Shown here in pieces: positions 9,396 through 18,716 of a stretch of DNA of 64,000 nucleotides. Location: contig JAGRIJ010000005.1 in NCBI GenBank assembly GCA_020443295.1, positions 60,324 through 124,323 of the forward strand, written 5' to 3'. Source of the DNA: Alphaproteobacteria bacterium. GTDB taxonomy: Bacteria > Pseudomonadota > Alphaproteobacteria > Micavibrionales > Micavibrionaceae. A model generated the notes under the pieces. The model worked only from the letters and a program-made list of their open reading frames with translations. It searched no databases and had not been told where the DNA came from. Position 1 is the stretch's first letter; every line of letters starts with the position of its first letter. The translations under genes were made by a program, and so were the position numbers.

Positions 9396-10273
9396 TGCCG
9401 GAACCACGTGACCTGCTGTTTCGCGTACTGGCGGGTTTTGGCTTGGGCCTGACTGATCGCTTCGGCCTTTGAGAGTTCGCCGCGGATATAGCCAAGAAGC
9501 TGTTTATAGCCCAGCGCCTTGAGCAGGGGGATGCCGGTGCGGATTTCGCCGCTCTCCACGCGCCGTGCAAATTCCTCAACCTCCTCCAGCACACCGTTGT
9601 CGATCATCCAGAGGAGGCGGTCGTTGCAGCGTTGATGAAGGACGGGGCGTTCGGGGATGATGATCTCGATTTCAAAGTTCCAGTTATCAGGCGGGGCGAG
9701 CCTGTCTTCTTTTTGCCATTCCGCCAGCGATTTTCCGGTGGCTTCGAGTACTTCCCACGCGCGGACCAGCCGCGCGGTATGGTAGGGGTGAAAGCGGGCG
9801 GCCATTTCGGGATCGCGTTTTTCGAGTTCTGCGTGGAAGGCGGGGTTGCCCCGTTCTTTTTGCAGAGCTACGGCCTTGCGGCGGATTTCGTCCGGCACGT
9901 CCGGGATGGGGGAGAGGCCTTCCGTCAGGGCCTTGATGTAGAGGCCCGAACCGCCTACGATGACCGGGGTTTTGCCCTGTTCCAGCACGTCGCGGATGAT
10001 CGGGTCGACCATCTGGCGCCATGTTCCGGCGGAGCAGGGTTCGTTCGGGTGAAGGGCGCTGTAGAGCCTGTGCGGGGCTTTTTCAAGGTCCTCTTCCGGG
10101 GGCTGCGCGGTGAGACGGTGCAGCCCGTCATAGACCTGCATGGAATCGCAATTGATGATGACGCCGTTTTTTTGTTCCGCGACTTCGATTGCCCGGGCGG
10201 ATTTGCCGCTCGCGGTCGGTCCGGCGATAATCAGGATCGTGCCGCCTTCGTTGTCCGGATTTTTCTTTTTCAT
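9386..10273 (-). CDS. miaA: tRNA dimethylallyltransferase
   Basis: MiaA transfers a dimethylallyl group to N6 of A37 in tRNAs reading codons that start with U. The Walker A motif GPTASGKSARA lies near residues 18-28, the DSMQVY segment follows around residue 43, and IVGGSGLYIKAL near residue 104 is characteristic. The 295-residue length is normal. The C-terminal segment ending TRQYAKQQVTWFRHQ is the usual end of the family. It is a single gene on the minus strand between a small convergent unknown gene and a divergent transporter gene. Confidence 0.96.
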   Translation of the reverse strand: MKKKNPDNEGGTILIIAGPTASGKSARAIEVAEQKNGVIINCDSMQVYDGLHRLTAQPPEEDLEKAPHRLYSALHPNEPCSAGTWRQMVDPIIRDVLEQGKTPVIVGGSGLYIKALTEGLSPIPDVPDEIRRKAVALQKERGNPAFHAELEKRDPEMAARFHPYHTARLVRAWEVLEATGKSLAEWQKEDRLAPPDNWNFEIEIIIPERPVLHQRCNDRLLWMIDNGVLEEVEEFARRVESGEIRTGIPLLKALGYKQLLGYIRGELSKAEAISQAQAKTRQYAKQQVTWFRHQL

Positions 10274-10344
10274 CCCCTTGCGTCCTTTTCCGGGCGATTA
10301 TAGTCTGGGTTTTCTCTTAATCCTACCCGGAAGGCTTTGATCCC

Positions 10345-11229
10345 ATGTTTAAGGGATGGAACGATACGGAAAAGGCGATCGCCTTGTCGATGGTGGCGTT
10401 TGCCGCGTTTTCGGTGAGCGACGCGTTGCGCAAATATACCTCCGTGGATTATCCGGTTGTGGCGATTCTGTTCTGGCAGGCGGCGTTCGGGCTTATTATC
10501 CTTCTGGCGGCGGCGCCGTATTTCGGGGGGAGCAAGGCGCTTTTTACAAGGAAAAATCTTGAATGGCATTTGCTGCGAGGGCTGCTTATGGCGGTGAATA
10601 CCAGCATGTCTCTTACCGCGCTTTCCATGGTGCCGATCATGGATGCCTATACGATTTTTTTCCTTACTCCTTTTATTACCACTTTGATGTCCATTTTCTT
10701 TTTCAGGGAACAGGTCGGGCGATACCGCATGGCGGCAATTTTGAGCGGATTTCTGGGGGGCATTGTCGCTTACCGCCCCGGGTTCGAGGCGATGCATCCG
10801 GCTTACGGGCTGGCGCTGGCGTGTTGCTTTACGTTCGGATTGTCGAATCTTGTGGCGCGGAGGATCGGAGGGATGGGCAATGCCCTGCCTTTTGCGTTCT
10901 GGCCGTTTGTCCTTGTGCTGATCGGGACCTGTTGCTGCTGGATGGGAGGAACGGTTCCCCTTTATGATCAGCGGTTTATGTTGCTCTGTCTTGTGATCGG
11001 GTTCTGTTACGGGCTGGCGGCGATGTGTGTGGCATACAGCTATACGCTGGCGCCGACCTCGGTGGTTGCGCCCTATCAATATGTGCAAATGCTGTTCGGG
11101 CTGGTGCTGGGGTACCTGATCTTCGGCAATCTTCCGGACGGGTACAAGATCGCGGGGGGACTCATTATTACGGCCTCCGGGCTTTTCCTGTTCTGGAGGG
11201 AGCGCAAGCGCAAAGGGATTTCAGCCTGA
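10345..11229 (+). CDS. EamA-family (DMT superfamily) transporter
   Basis: The protein is 294 residues long with ten hydrophobic segments arranged as two EamA repeats, the standard DMT (drug/metabolite transporter) architecture. It acts in the inner membrane, and the substrate cannot be predicted from sequence. The arrangement resembles RhaT/S-adenosylmethionine-carrier-type members only in the general sense of the fold. It is divergent from miaA (71-base gap) and converges with degP, so it is probably monocistronic. Confidence 0.88.
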   Translation: MFKGWNDTEKAIALSMVAFAAFSVSDALRKYTSVDYPVVAILFWQAAFGLIILLAAAPYFGGSKALFTRKNLEWHLLRGLLMAVNTSMSLTALSMVPIMDAYTIFFLTPFITTLMSIFFFREQVGRYRMAAILSGFLGGIVAYRPGFEAMHPAYGLALACCFTFGLSNLVARRIGGMGNALPFAFWPFVLVLIGTCCCWMGGTVPLYDQRFMLLCLVIGFCYGLAAMCVAYSYTLAPTSVVAPYQYVQMLFGLVLGYLIFGNLPDGYKIAGGLIITASGLFLFWRERKRKGISA

Positions 11230-11251
11230 ACGTACTGACAAGCCCTGACGT

Positions 11252-12742
11252 TTATTCCTTGGGTGCCGGGAGCTTCAGGGCGACAAAGCTTACTTCGCCT
11301 CCCCTGTTGATCAGCAGCAGGACCGAGGAGCGCATGGCGCCCTTGGCCTTTTCGATGATGTCGATCAGATGTTGGGGCTGCGATACGGGTTGCTGGTTGA
11401 CTTCCACGATGACATCACCTGGGACCAGACCTTTTTCTGCGGCTTCGGAGAGTTCCATGACGCCAACCACCACAAGTCCGCGCACAGAGGGCTGGATGTT
11501 GTAGGTTGCGCGCAGGGAGTCGGTTACCGGGCTGACTTCCACGCCGACCGTATCGACCGGGGTGCCGCCCGAAGCGGTATTGGGCTGGTCATCGTCAACC
11601 ATTCCGTCTTCTTCAGCTTTTTCGAGATAGCCCACCTGGACTTTTGTCTTGTGGATCTTGTTATCGCGCCAATATTCGACGTCGACGAGCTTGTCGATAT
11701 CGGTTTCCGCCACGAAGCGGGGAAGCAAACGCATTTCCTTGATTTCCTGGCCGTCAAAGGAGAGGATGATATCGCCGTCCTGAATGCCCGCTTTGTCCGC
11801 GGGGCCTTCCTTGTTTACGATTACGACCAGCGCGCCGCGCGGTTTATCAAGGCCGAGGCTTTCGGCTATTTCGGGTGTAACGGTCTGGATTTTAACGCCC
11901 AGCCAGCCCCGCCGCGTCTGACCGAATTTGATGAGTTGCGAGATCACCGGTTTGGCGCGCGCGCTGGGAATCGCAAAACCGATACCGATTGAGCCTCCCG
12001 TCGGGCTGAAGATGGCGGTGTTAATGCCAATGACTTCACCATTCATATTAAACATGGGACCGCCCGAGTTCCCGCGGTTGATGGAGGCGTCGGTCTGGAT
12101 GTAGTCGTCGTATTTTCCGGAGTTGATGTCCCGGGCCAGAGCCGAGACAATCCCCGCGGTCACAGATCCGCCCAAGCCGTAAGGGTTGCCGATCGCCAGG
12201 ATCCAGTCGCCTACACGGATTTGATCGCTGTCGCCGATCGGGGCGGCGACAAGGTTCAAGCCTTTCGGGTCGATTTTCAGGACCGCAATATCGGTTTCGG
12301 GGTCTTTTCCGATGATCTCGGCAGGCACGCTCTGGTCGTTCTGGAGAATCACGTGGATATCATCCGCGTCCTGAATTACGTGGTTGTTGGTGACGATGTA
12401 GCCGTTTTGCGCGTCGATCACGAAGCCTGAACCCATCATGCTGGGCGGAGCAAAGGGGACGCCGTGCCCGCGGCGGTTCATGAATTCCTCGAAAAAATCC
12501 TGAAAGGGGGAGCCCGGAGGAAATTGCGGCATTTCCGGGTAGTCCTGCGCTTCTTCTATTTTCTGGGTCGAGGAGATGTTAACCACAGCCGGGGAGAGGC
12601 GCTCGGTCAAATCCGCGAAACTTTCCGGCGCTCCGGTTCCCGGTTCGCGGGCCTGCGCGCCTACAGGCGTCAACGTCATGGCGACGCAAAAGAGGGTCAC
12701 AATCCCGGCAAGAAGGATTTTATGGCTGCGGCGGTGTGTCAT
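11252..12742 (-). CDS. degP: DegP/DegQ (HtrA) family periplasmic serine protease
   Basis: This is a periplasmic quality-control protease/chaperone. An N-terminal signal peptide (residues 1-31, ending VGAQA) is followed by a trypsin-like domain with catalytic His121 (NNHVI), Asp151 (ETDIAVLKI) and Ser226 (GNSGGPM), then two PDZ domains (about 285-375 and 395-485). The 496-residue length is normal for Do-family proteases. It lies 38 bases after hflC on the same strand, the usual hflK-hflC-degP operon, which places it in inner-membrane and periplasmic protein quality control. DegP or DegQ cannot be told apart from sequence alone. Confidence 0.95.
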   Translation of the reverse strand: MTHRRSHKILLAGIVTLFCVAMTLTPVGAQAREPGTGAPESFADLTERLSPAVVNISSTQKIEEAQDYPEMPQFPPGSPFQDFFEEFMNRRGHGVPFAPPSMMGSGFVIDAQNGYIVTNNHVIQDADDIHVILQNDQSVPAEIIGKDPETDIAVLKIDPKGLNLVAAPIGDSDQIRVGDWILAIGNPYGLGGSVTAGIVSALARDINSGKYDDYIQTDASINRGNSGGPMFNMNGEVIGINTAIFSPTGGSIGIGFAIPSARAKPVISQLIKFGQTRRGWLGVKIQTVTPEIAESLGLDKPRGALVVIVNKEGPADKAGIQDGDIILSFDGQEIKEMRLLPRFVAETDIDKLVDVEYWRDNKIHKTKVQVGYLEKAEEDGMVDDDQPNTASGGTPVDTVGVEVSPVTDSLRATYNIQPSVRGLVVVGVMELSEAAEKGLVPGDVIVEVNQQPVSQPQHLIDIIEKAKGAMRSSVLLLINRGGEVSFVALKLPAPKE

Positions 12743-12780
12743 GGTTTTTCTCTGTGTCTTGAGTCAGATGTTACGTAATT

Positions 12781-13776
12781 TTAAGGAGAGTGATTCCTGT
12801 AAGCTTCAAAATATTTGAAGAACTCGCTGTCCGGGGAGAGGATCAGGCGTGTTTCCGGAGAGGCCAGCGTGTTTTTGTAGGCTTCCATCGAGCGCAGGAA
12901 GGAATAGAAGTCCTTATCCACGTTGAAAGCCTCGGCATAAATCTTGATTGCCTGTTCGTCGCCTTCGCCCTTTATGATCTGGGCTTTGCGGTCCGCTTCG
13001 GCGAGGATGACCGCGCGTTCCTTTTCGGCCGTCGAGATGATTTCAAGTGCGCGTTCTTCCCCCTTGGCGCGGCGTTCGGTCGCCCGTTCCTTGAGTGCCG
13101 AGATCATCTGGCGCACCGTGGACTCCCTGAGTTCGGGGGTCAGGTCGGCACGCACGATGCGAACATCGACAATTTCAATACCGAGCTTGTCGTTTGAAAT
13201 TTTTTCGTTTACCAGCCTTCGAATTTCGGTCATGACATTTGTGCGCTCCGGGGAAAGGAGCTGCGGGAGCGTTGTCCGGCCCAATACGTTACGGGTCGAG
13301 TCGTTTAATATGCTTTCGAGACGAGAATTAGCGTTTTCCGGAGTCTTCAGGGTTTTGAGAAACTGAAGAGGGTCCGTGATCTTGTAGCGGGCGAACGTAT
13401 CAACAATGATCGGTTCCCCGCTGACGTTTTCGATCTGCGGCCCGCCTGCGTTCTTATCATTGTTATCCTCTGTGGATGGGTCCTGTGAGGGGGTGTTTTT
13501 TAAATCGGGTTTGTCGAGCGTGACCGTGCTTGAAATAACGACCTGTTCGGCAGGCGGGTCGACGGAGAGGATGCGACTGTCGAAGAACTGGACGTTCTGG
13601 ATGAAGGGCGTTTTCCAGTGCAGGCCCGGTCCGCGCGGTTCACCCTGCGGCTGACCGAGCTGAAGGACGATGGCCTGTTGCGTCTGGTCAACGATAAACA
13701 GGGATTGAGAGATTACGAGAACACCGATTGCAAGAACGGCCAAAAGGATAAAGGATCTCATGCTTTTGTCTTTCAC
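12781..13776 (-). CDS. hflC: HflC, regulator subunit of the FtsH protease complex
   Basis: HflC forms a membrane-anchored complex with HflK that surrounds and modulates FtsH. The 331 residues have one N-terminal membrane segment (about 7-27) followed by an SPFH/Band 7 domain and the characteristic A/E/R-rich helical stretch (IISTAEKERAVILAEADRKA). There is a polar Asn/Asp-rich insertion at about residues 95-115 with DNNDKNAGG, which is longer than in E. coli. The start GTG overlaps the hflK TAG stop by one base, suggesting translational coupling; an ATG five codons downstream is the alternative. Confidence 0.95.
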   Translation of the reverse strand: MKDKSMRSFILLAVLAIGVLVISQSLFIVDQTQQAIVLQLGQPQGEPRGPGLHWKTPFIQNVQFFDSRILSVDPPAEQVVISSTVTLDKPDLKNTPSQDPSTEDNNDKNAGGPQIENVSGEPIIVDTFARYKITDPLQFLKTLKTPENANSRLESILNDSTRNVLGRTTLPQLLSPERTNVMTEIRRLVNEKISNDKLGIEIVDVRIVRADLTPELRESTVRQMISALKERATERRAKGEERALEIISTAEKERAVILAEADRKAQIIKGEGDEQAIKIYAEAFNVDKDFYSFLRSMEAYKNTLASPETRLILSPDSEFFKYFEAYRNHSP

Positions 13777-14942
13777 TAGTTCGGAGTTGCCGGAGGCGGA
13801 GGCAGCGTAGATTGCGATCTTACCGGTGCGGTTTCGCTCAGGGGCAGGTAAGGCACGACACCGCCCCTTCCGGCCTTGTCATCAAGAATGATCTTGTTGG
13901 CGTTCTTGAAAACCTCTTCCATGGTTTCGATAAAAATCCGTTCCTTGGTAACGTCCTTGCCGGTCTGATATGCGCTGTAGATGGATTTAAAACGCTCCGC
14001 GTCCCCTTGTGCGCGGGCAATTTTGGATTGTTTGTATGCTTCCGCATCCTGCACAATCTTGATCGCCTGACCGCGGGCTTTGGGTAATATGTCCTCTCTT
14101 TGTGCCTGTGCCTTGTTTTCGGTGTCGTCGGCATCCTGTTTGGCGGACTGGACATCCTGAAACGCGTTCTGCACCTCCGGGTGGACCTCGGCCTTCTGGA
14201 TCAGAACCTGCGTGATGTTTACGCCGGATTTGTACTCATCGAGATTCTTCTGGATGATTTCCTTGGCTTCGGTTGCGAGTCCGGCGCGCGCTGTCGTGAT
14301 GATCGGGAACATATCGGTCTGGCCAACGACTTCACGGATTGCGCTTTCGGCGACTTTCTTGATGGTCTGGTCGGGATCGTTGATGTTGAAGATATAATCC
14401 TCGGCGGATTTGATGTTCCATTGCAGGGTCATCTGCAGGTTCACAATGTTGCGGTCAGCGGTGAGCATCAGGCTCTCATCCTGTTTTTCGATTTTTCCGC
14501 TGGTACCGCTCATTCCTTCGGTGAAGCCGACAGACATGCGCCGGAGTTCAGTGACGTTGATCTTGGTCAGGGTTTCAATCGGGTAGGGCATATGATATCC
14601 GAGACCTTCGGATGTCTTGGTATGGCTCCATGCACCGAATTGCTGGATAACCCCGTGTTCCCCGGGATTGAGGATGTACAAGCCGCTGGCGAGCCAGAGC
14701 ATTGCAGCAATCAGCACAACGAGGCCCACCGTCGCTCCCGGGCCGAGATCGAAGGGCATGACATCGCGCAGGTTGTTCTGCGCTCTGCGGATCAGTTCGT
14801 CGAGGTCGGGCGGCTCATTTGGTCCGCCCCCCTGATTGCCTCCGCCGCCCCACGGGCTGCGGGGTCCTTCGTTGCGGCCTCCGGGGTTGTCATTGCTCCA
14901 GGGATTTTTTCGTTTGCGGCCCGGACCGAAATGATCTGACAT
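13776..14942 (-). CDS. hflK: HflK, regulator subunit of the FtsH protease complex
   Basis: Partner of HflC in the SPFH complex around FtsH. The N-terminal ~50 residues are Gly/Pro/Asn-rich (SPWGGGGNQGGGPNEPPD), typical of HflK, then one membrane segment (about 67-90), the SPFH domain and a long helical region. The 388-residue length is normal. It is the first gene of the hflK-hflC-degP operon and its promoter should lie in 14943-15036, between it and the divergent mrp gene. Confidence 0.95.
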   Translation of the reverse strand: MSDHFGPGRKRKNPWSNDNPGGRNEGPRSPWGGGGNQGGGPNEPPDLDELIRRAQNNLRDVMPFDLGPGATVGLVVLIAAMLWLASGLYILNPGEHGVIQQFGAWSHTKTSEGLGYHMPYPIETLTKINVTELRRMSVGFTEGMSGTSGKIEKQDESLMLTADRNIVNLQMTLQWNIKSAEDYIFNINDPDQTIKKVAESAIREVVGQTDMFPIITTARAGLATEAKEIIQKNLDEYKSGVNITQVLIQKAEVHPEVQNAFQDVQSAKQDADDTENKAQAQREDILPKARGQAIKIVQDAEAYKQSKIARAQGDAERFKSIYSAYQTGKDVTKERIFIETMEEVFKNANKIILDDKAGRGGVVPYLPLSETAPVRSQSTLPPPPATPN

Positions 14943-15036
14943 GTGCGTAATGTTTTTATATTGTTGTTTGCTGGAGTTATAAGATATAGCTCTTTTTCAT
15001 CGGAAAGCAAGCACAGAGACCTGAAAAAGCACTCCT

Positions 15037-16149
15037 ATGACTGTCGTAAAAAAAGAAACAATCCTGCAGGCTTTGCGCGGCGTTCAGGATATGGAAAGCG
15101 GAAAGGATATCGTCTCGGGAGGGATGGTTAACGGACTGACCGTTCAGAGTGACGGGACAGTTGTCTTCATGATCGAAGTCGATCCGGTGCGCGGACCCAA
15201 GCTGGAAGGTTTGCGGCAGGAAGCGGAGCGGATTGTGGCTAAGGTTCCGGGTGTGAAAAAGGTCATGGCGGTCCTGACGGCAGAAAAGCAGCAGAGAAAA
15301 GAGCCGCCCGATCCGCATGGGATGGTAAAGAATCCCAAGCTTGAGATTCCCGCCAAGGCGGTTATCGTCGTGGCTTCCGGTAAAGGCGGGGTGGGGAAGT
15401 CCACGGTTGCCGTTAATCTTGCCACCGCGCTGGCGAACCCGGCGCGAGGTTCGGGGATGAAGGTCGGTTTGCTGGATGCCGATATTTACGGTCCGTCTGT
15501 GCCGACCATGACAGGGGCGGTTGATTACAAGCCCCCGCTGGATGCGCAGCGCAAGCTGGTTCCTCTCTCCAAGTATAATATGAAAATCATGTCGATCGGG
15601 TTCATGGTCGAGGCGGGCGGCGCGCTGATCTGGCGCGGACCGATGGTGCAGACCGCGCTTTATCAATTGCTGCGGGATGTTGACTGGGCGATGAAGGATG
15701 AAAAGGGCCGGGTTTTCGATCTTGATTTTCTGATTCTGGACCTGCCTCCGGGAACGGGGGATATCCAGCTTACTCTGGCACAGAAAGTCCCGGTCACGGG
15801 AGCGGTCGTTGTCTCCACGCCGCAGGATATCGCGCTGATCGATGCGCGCAAGGCCGTTGTCATGTTTGAAAAAACGAAGGTACCCGTTTTAGGGATCATC
15901 GAAAATATGAGTACGTATGTCTGCCCGCAATGCGGACATGAGGAGCATATTTTTGGCGATGGCGGGGCGCGGAAAGAAGCCGAGTTTCTTGATGTGCCTT
16001 TCATGGGTGCCATTCCGCTGGAGCGGGATATCCGTTTAAAGGCCGACGAAGGCGTGCCTATCGTCCTTTCCCAGCCGGACAGCGCCGCCGCAAAACGTTA
16101 TTTTGAAATTGCCGAGAGGCTTAAGGGCGTTCCAGCACAACAAAGCTGA
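15037..16149 (+). CDS. mrp: Mrp/ApbC-family Fe-S cluster carrier ATPase
   Basis: This cytoplasmic P-loop ATPase binds and transfers Fe-S clusters. The N-terminal MIP18/DUF59-type domain (about residues 5-85) is followed by a linker and the ATPase domain with the deviant Walker A GKGGVGKS near residue 115 and a CPQCGH motif near residue 292 that provides the bridging-cluster cysteines. The 370-residue length fits. It converges with folA, overlapping its 3' end by 29 bases. Confidence 0.94.
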   Translation: MTVVKKETILQALRGVQDMESGKDIVSGGMVNGLTVQSDGTVVFMIEVDPVRGPKLEGLRQEAERIVAKVPGVKKVMAVLTAEKQQRKEPPDPHGMVKNPKLEIPAKAVIVVASGKGGVGKSTVAVNLATALANPARGSGMKVGLLDADIYGPSVPTMTGAVDYKPPLDAQRKLVPLSKYNMKIMSIGFMVEAGGALIWRGPMVQTALYQLLRDVDWAMKDEKGRVFDLDFLILDLPPGTGDIQLTLAQKVPVTGAVVVSTPQDIALIDARKAVVMFEKTKVPVLGIIENMSTYVCPQCGHEEHIFGDGGARKEAEFLDVPFMGAIPLERDIRLKADEGVPIVLSQPDSAAAKRYFEIAERLKGVPAQQS

Positions 16150-16627
16150 TCGGCGGATCGGTGTCCTTACGTTCTTCACGCGAAATTTCCTTCCATTCCG
16201 GTCCCAGATCCGGGAACCATGCGTCGCCGTCAAATTCCTCGTGCACCTCGGTGAGGTAGATGCGGTCGGCCACGCGCAAAGCCTGTTCGTAAAGCTGCCG
16301 CCCGCCGATGATGAGCATTTCATCGTGCCCGGCGTCTTTGGCCAGTTTCTTGGCTTCGTGGATGGCCTTGTCGAAATTGTCCATGACCGTGGTGTTTCCG
16401 GCTTTGAAGCCGCGTTCGCTGAGCACGATATTGATGCGGCCCGGCAGGGGTTTGCCCAGCTGCTCGACGATGGATTCAAAGGTTTTGCGGCCCATGAGGA
16501 GGGGTTTGCCCATCGTGACTTTTTTGAAATAAGCCAGATCTTCCGGGATGTTCCAGGGAAGCTTGTTTTCAATGCCGATGGTCCTGTTCTTGGCCATGGC
16601 TGCAATTATGCTGATTTTCGTCATCAC
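16121..16627 (-). CDS. folA: Dihydrofolate reductase
   Basis: FolA reduces dihydrofolate to tetrahydrofolate with NADPH, regenerating the cofactor consumed by ThyA. The 168 residues include the N-terminal AAMAKNRTIGIENKLPWNIPED segment in which Asn/Leu/Pro/Trp line the active site and the acidic residue of PED is catalytic, then MGRKTFES and IIGGRQLYEQAL. The start is either GTG at 16627 or the adjoining ATG at 16624. It follows thyA by 26 bases on the same strand, a common two-gene operon. Confidence 0.95.
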   Translation of the reverse strand: MMTKISIIAAMAKNRTIGIENKLPWNIPEDLAYFKKVTMGKPLLMGRKTFESIVEQLGKPLPGRINIVLSERGFKAGNTTVMDNFDKAIHEAKKLAKDAGHDEMLIIGGRQLYEQALRVADRIYLTEVHEEFDGDAWFPDLGPEWKEISREERKDTDPPISFVVLERP

Positions 16628-16653
16628 TAATACTCAATCCGTCAAAGATACGT

Positions 16654-17448
16654 CTATACCGCTACCGGCGCCTTAATATGCGGGTGCGCTTCGTATCCGA
16701 CAAGCTCAAAATCTTCAAATTTAAAATCGAACAGGTTTTTGACATGCGGGTTGAGGTGCATTTCAGGACGTTTATAAGGCGTGCGGCTGAGTTGCAGCTT
16801 CGTCTGTTCGATATGGTTCAAGTAAAGGTGGGCGTCCCCGAATGTATGAATGAAATCGCCGGGTTTTAAGCCCGTGACCTGCGCGACCATCATGGTAAGC
16901 AGGGCGTAGGAGGCGATATTAAAGGGCACGCCGAGGAAAATATCCGCGCTGCGCTGGTAAAGCTGGCAGGAGAGTTTGCCGTCGGCCACGTAAAACTGGA
17001 ACAGGCAGTGGCAGGGCGGCAGGGCCATTTTGCCGATTTCGCTGACATTCCATGCGGAGACGATGAGGCGGCGGTCGTCGGGGTTTTTCTGAATTCTTTC
17101 GAGGACGTTGCTGATCTGGTCGATTGTGCGGCCGTCGGCGGTGGGCCAGCTGCGCCACTGGTGGCCGTAGACGGGGCCGAGGTCGCCGTTTTCGTCGGCC
17201 CATTCGTCCCAGATCGAGACGCCGTTATCCTTCAGGTATTTAATGTTGGTATCGCCTTTCAGGAACCAGAGAAGCTCGTAAATTATTGATCTCAGGTGAC
17301 ATTTTTTCGTGGTGACCAGAGGAAAGCCCTCGGAGAGGTCAAAACGCATCTGATAGCCGAAAACCGAGCGTGTGCCCGTTCCGGTCCGGTCGTCTTTGAT
17401 TGCGCCGTTTTCGAGGACGTGGCGCAGGAGATCGAGATATTGTTTCAT
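16654..17448 (-). CDS. thyA: Thymidylate synthase
   Basis: ThyA methylates dUMP to dTMP with methylene-tetrahydrofolate. From the ATG at 17448 the protein is 264 residues, the same length as the E. coli enzyme, starting MKQYLDLL. An in-frame ATG at 17499 would add 17 residues with no homology and no good ribosome site. The catalytic Cys is in [11 protein letters not shown] near residue 147, and DRTGTGT near the N-terminus and CQLYQRSAD are conserved. It is the first gene of a thyA-folA pair. Confidence 0.95.
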   Translation of the reverse strand: MKQYLDLLRHVLENGAIKDDRTGTGTRSVFGYQMRFDLSEGFPLVTTKKCHLRSIIYELLWFLKGDTNIKYLKDNGVSIWDEWADENGDLGPVYGHQWRSWPTADGRTIDQISNVLERIQKNPDDRRLIVSAWNVSEIGKMALPPCHCLFQFYVADGKLSCQLYQRSADIFLGVPFNIASYALLTMMVAQVTGLKPGDFIHTFGDAHLYLNHIEQTKLQLSRTPYKRPEMHLNPHVKNLFDFKFEDFELVGYEAHPHIKAPVAV

Positions 17449-17559
17449 TTTACGTGCCTGATTTTCTGGAATTATAGGGGGATTCGGGGTAAATTCCATC
17501 TTTAAGGGGTATAATCGTTAAAAATTCCCCGGAAGAATTTAGGGGCGAGTCAGGGTTTC

Positions 17560-18261
17560 ATGAACGAAGAATTCAGAAGACAAAACAGGCAACCGGGCGA
17601 GTCTCTCTATGATATGCCCGCGTTACGCAGGGTTTTGATGGTGGGGGCCATTCCGGAGCTTTGCGGAGATCTGAGCGAGCTTGATCAATCACTACTTACT
17701 TTTGGACTGGATCCTTTGCGTATTGCCGGCGTTCCGGTCGTACCTCCTGAAGAAGTCGAAGTCGAGGTTATGAACAAGGCCGATCTTTACGGGCGGCGCG
17801 ATTTTCTTACTGAGGAGGGGATTCGTGCGGATGTGGTTATGCTTTGCAATATCCCGCACATGACCGACGAGCAAGAATACGTGCAGGGGCTGATCAGCCG
17901 CAAAAGTTCTTTTCATGCTTCCGTTCAGCATCTCGCCAATCATGAACTCAGCAGTCATCATTGGGAACCCGGCATATGGCAACGCAAACTGGCAGAAACG
18001 GGAGCCAAAGTTATTGTTTCTTACGGCGTTGATTCCATGCCTCTTCGCATGGTGATGCCGGAGGGATATTTTCATTCGCAGCAACTAAGACTCAGCCCCG
18101 GATCGGGTCAGTACATCATGAGTTCGAATTACGTTGAAAGCCTGCCGTTCAGCCAGTGGGGAAATCCGGCCCTTAACCGGTTCATTGTCGAGTCTCAGAA
18201 GCATGATATTCCGTACGGTCTGGATGACGGGGACGTCGATACCGGGCAGCATCACGATTGA
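17560..18261 (+). CDS. Hypothetical protein
   Basis: This 233-residue soluble, acidic protein has no signal peptide, membrane segment or motif that I can place. It contains mixed hydrophobic beta-like stretches (RVLMVGAIPEL, ADVVMLCNIPHM, AKVIVSYGVDSM) suggesting an alpha/beta fold, and a His/Asp-rich tail (DDGDVDTGQHHD). It is divergent from thyA and immediately precedes the tmRNA promoter. Function is unknown. Confidence 0.7.
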   Translation: MNEEFRRQNRQPGESLYDMPALRRVLMVGAIPELCGDLSELDQSLLTFGLDPLRIAGVPVVPPEEVEVEVMNKADLYGRRDFLTEEGIRADVVMLCNIPHMTDEQEYVQGLISRKSSFHASVQHLANHELSSHHWEPGIWQRKLAETGAKVIVSYGVDSMPLRMVMPEGYFHSQQLRLSPGSGQYIMSSNYVESLPFSQWGNPALNRFIVESQKHDIPYGLDDGDVDTGQHHD

Positions 18262-18276
18262 GTCTTTCCACAAACG

Positions 18277-18304
18277 TTGAAAAAACCTCCATCTCTGTTA
18301 TAAT
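18277..18304 (+). promoter_or_regulatory. Sigma-70 promoter of ssrA
   Basis: TTGAAA and TATAAT are separated by 16 bases, a near-consensus promoter placed just upstream of the tmRNA. Transcription would start near 18311. Confidence 0.85.
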
Positions 18305-18310
18305 AAACGT

Positions 18311-18688
18311 GCCGGTTTTCCGGCTATGACGCTACACGTTGGTGCGGAATAGACGCAGTGGACCCGGGGGCAGTACCCGGCGGCTCCACCACTTGAGAGA
18401 AGGGCTTTTGAAAGGCGCTCTCAGGCGGCGGGGCCGACACAGGATCGACACGCGTAATAAAGGCATTGGACGGTGTCCGGTATTGTATCCGCCGTTATCG
18501 GGCTAAATTTATAAATGCAAACGATAACTTTGCGTTCGTAGCCGCTAACGACAACACTGTCGCTGGCGAAGGTCGCATTGCTGCCTAATCGGGCAGTAGC
18601 GATGCTACACCTGAATTCCTGATTGTCTAACCACAGTCAGGTGGGGCTTTGGGGTCTGCGCCTCGCAACAGAAGCAGGCCCCTTTTTT
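18311..18688 (+). ncRNA. ssrA: tmRNA, circularly permuted two-piece form
   Basis: tmRNA rescues stalled ribosomes and tags the nascent chain. Here the order is permuted, as in alphaproteobacteria. The acceptor piece comes first, with a T-arm (GTGGACCCGG... region) and CTCCACCA ending at 18391. An intervening loop of ~38 bases (18392-18429) follows. The coding piece then starts GGGGCC at 18430, whose bases pair with the acceptor 3' strand. The tag frame runs 18517-18588 from the resume GCA codon to TAA, encoding 23 residues that begin ANDNFAFVAANDN and end GEGRIAA. A pseudoknot-like stem (ACCTGA/TCAGGT) follows. The element ends in a Rho-independent terminator. Exact mature ends are inferred. 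Confidence 0.95.
18651..18688 (+). terminator. Rho-independent terminator of ssrA
   Basis: The stem GGGGTCTGC / GCAGGCCCC encloses a 14-base loop and is followed by six T. Confidence 0.85.
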
Positions 18689-18716
18689 ATTCCCGAAATC
18701 GCGGTAAAGTAATCTT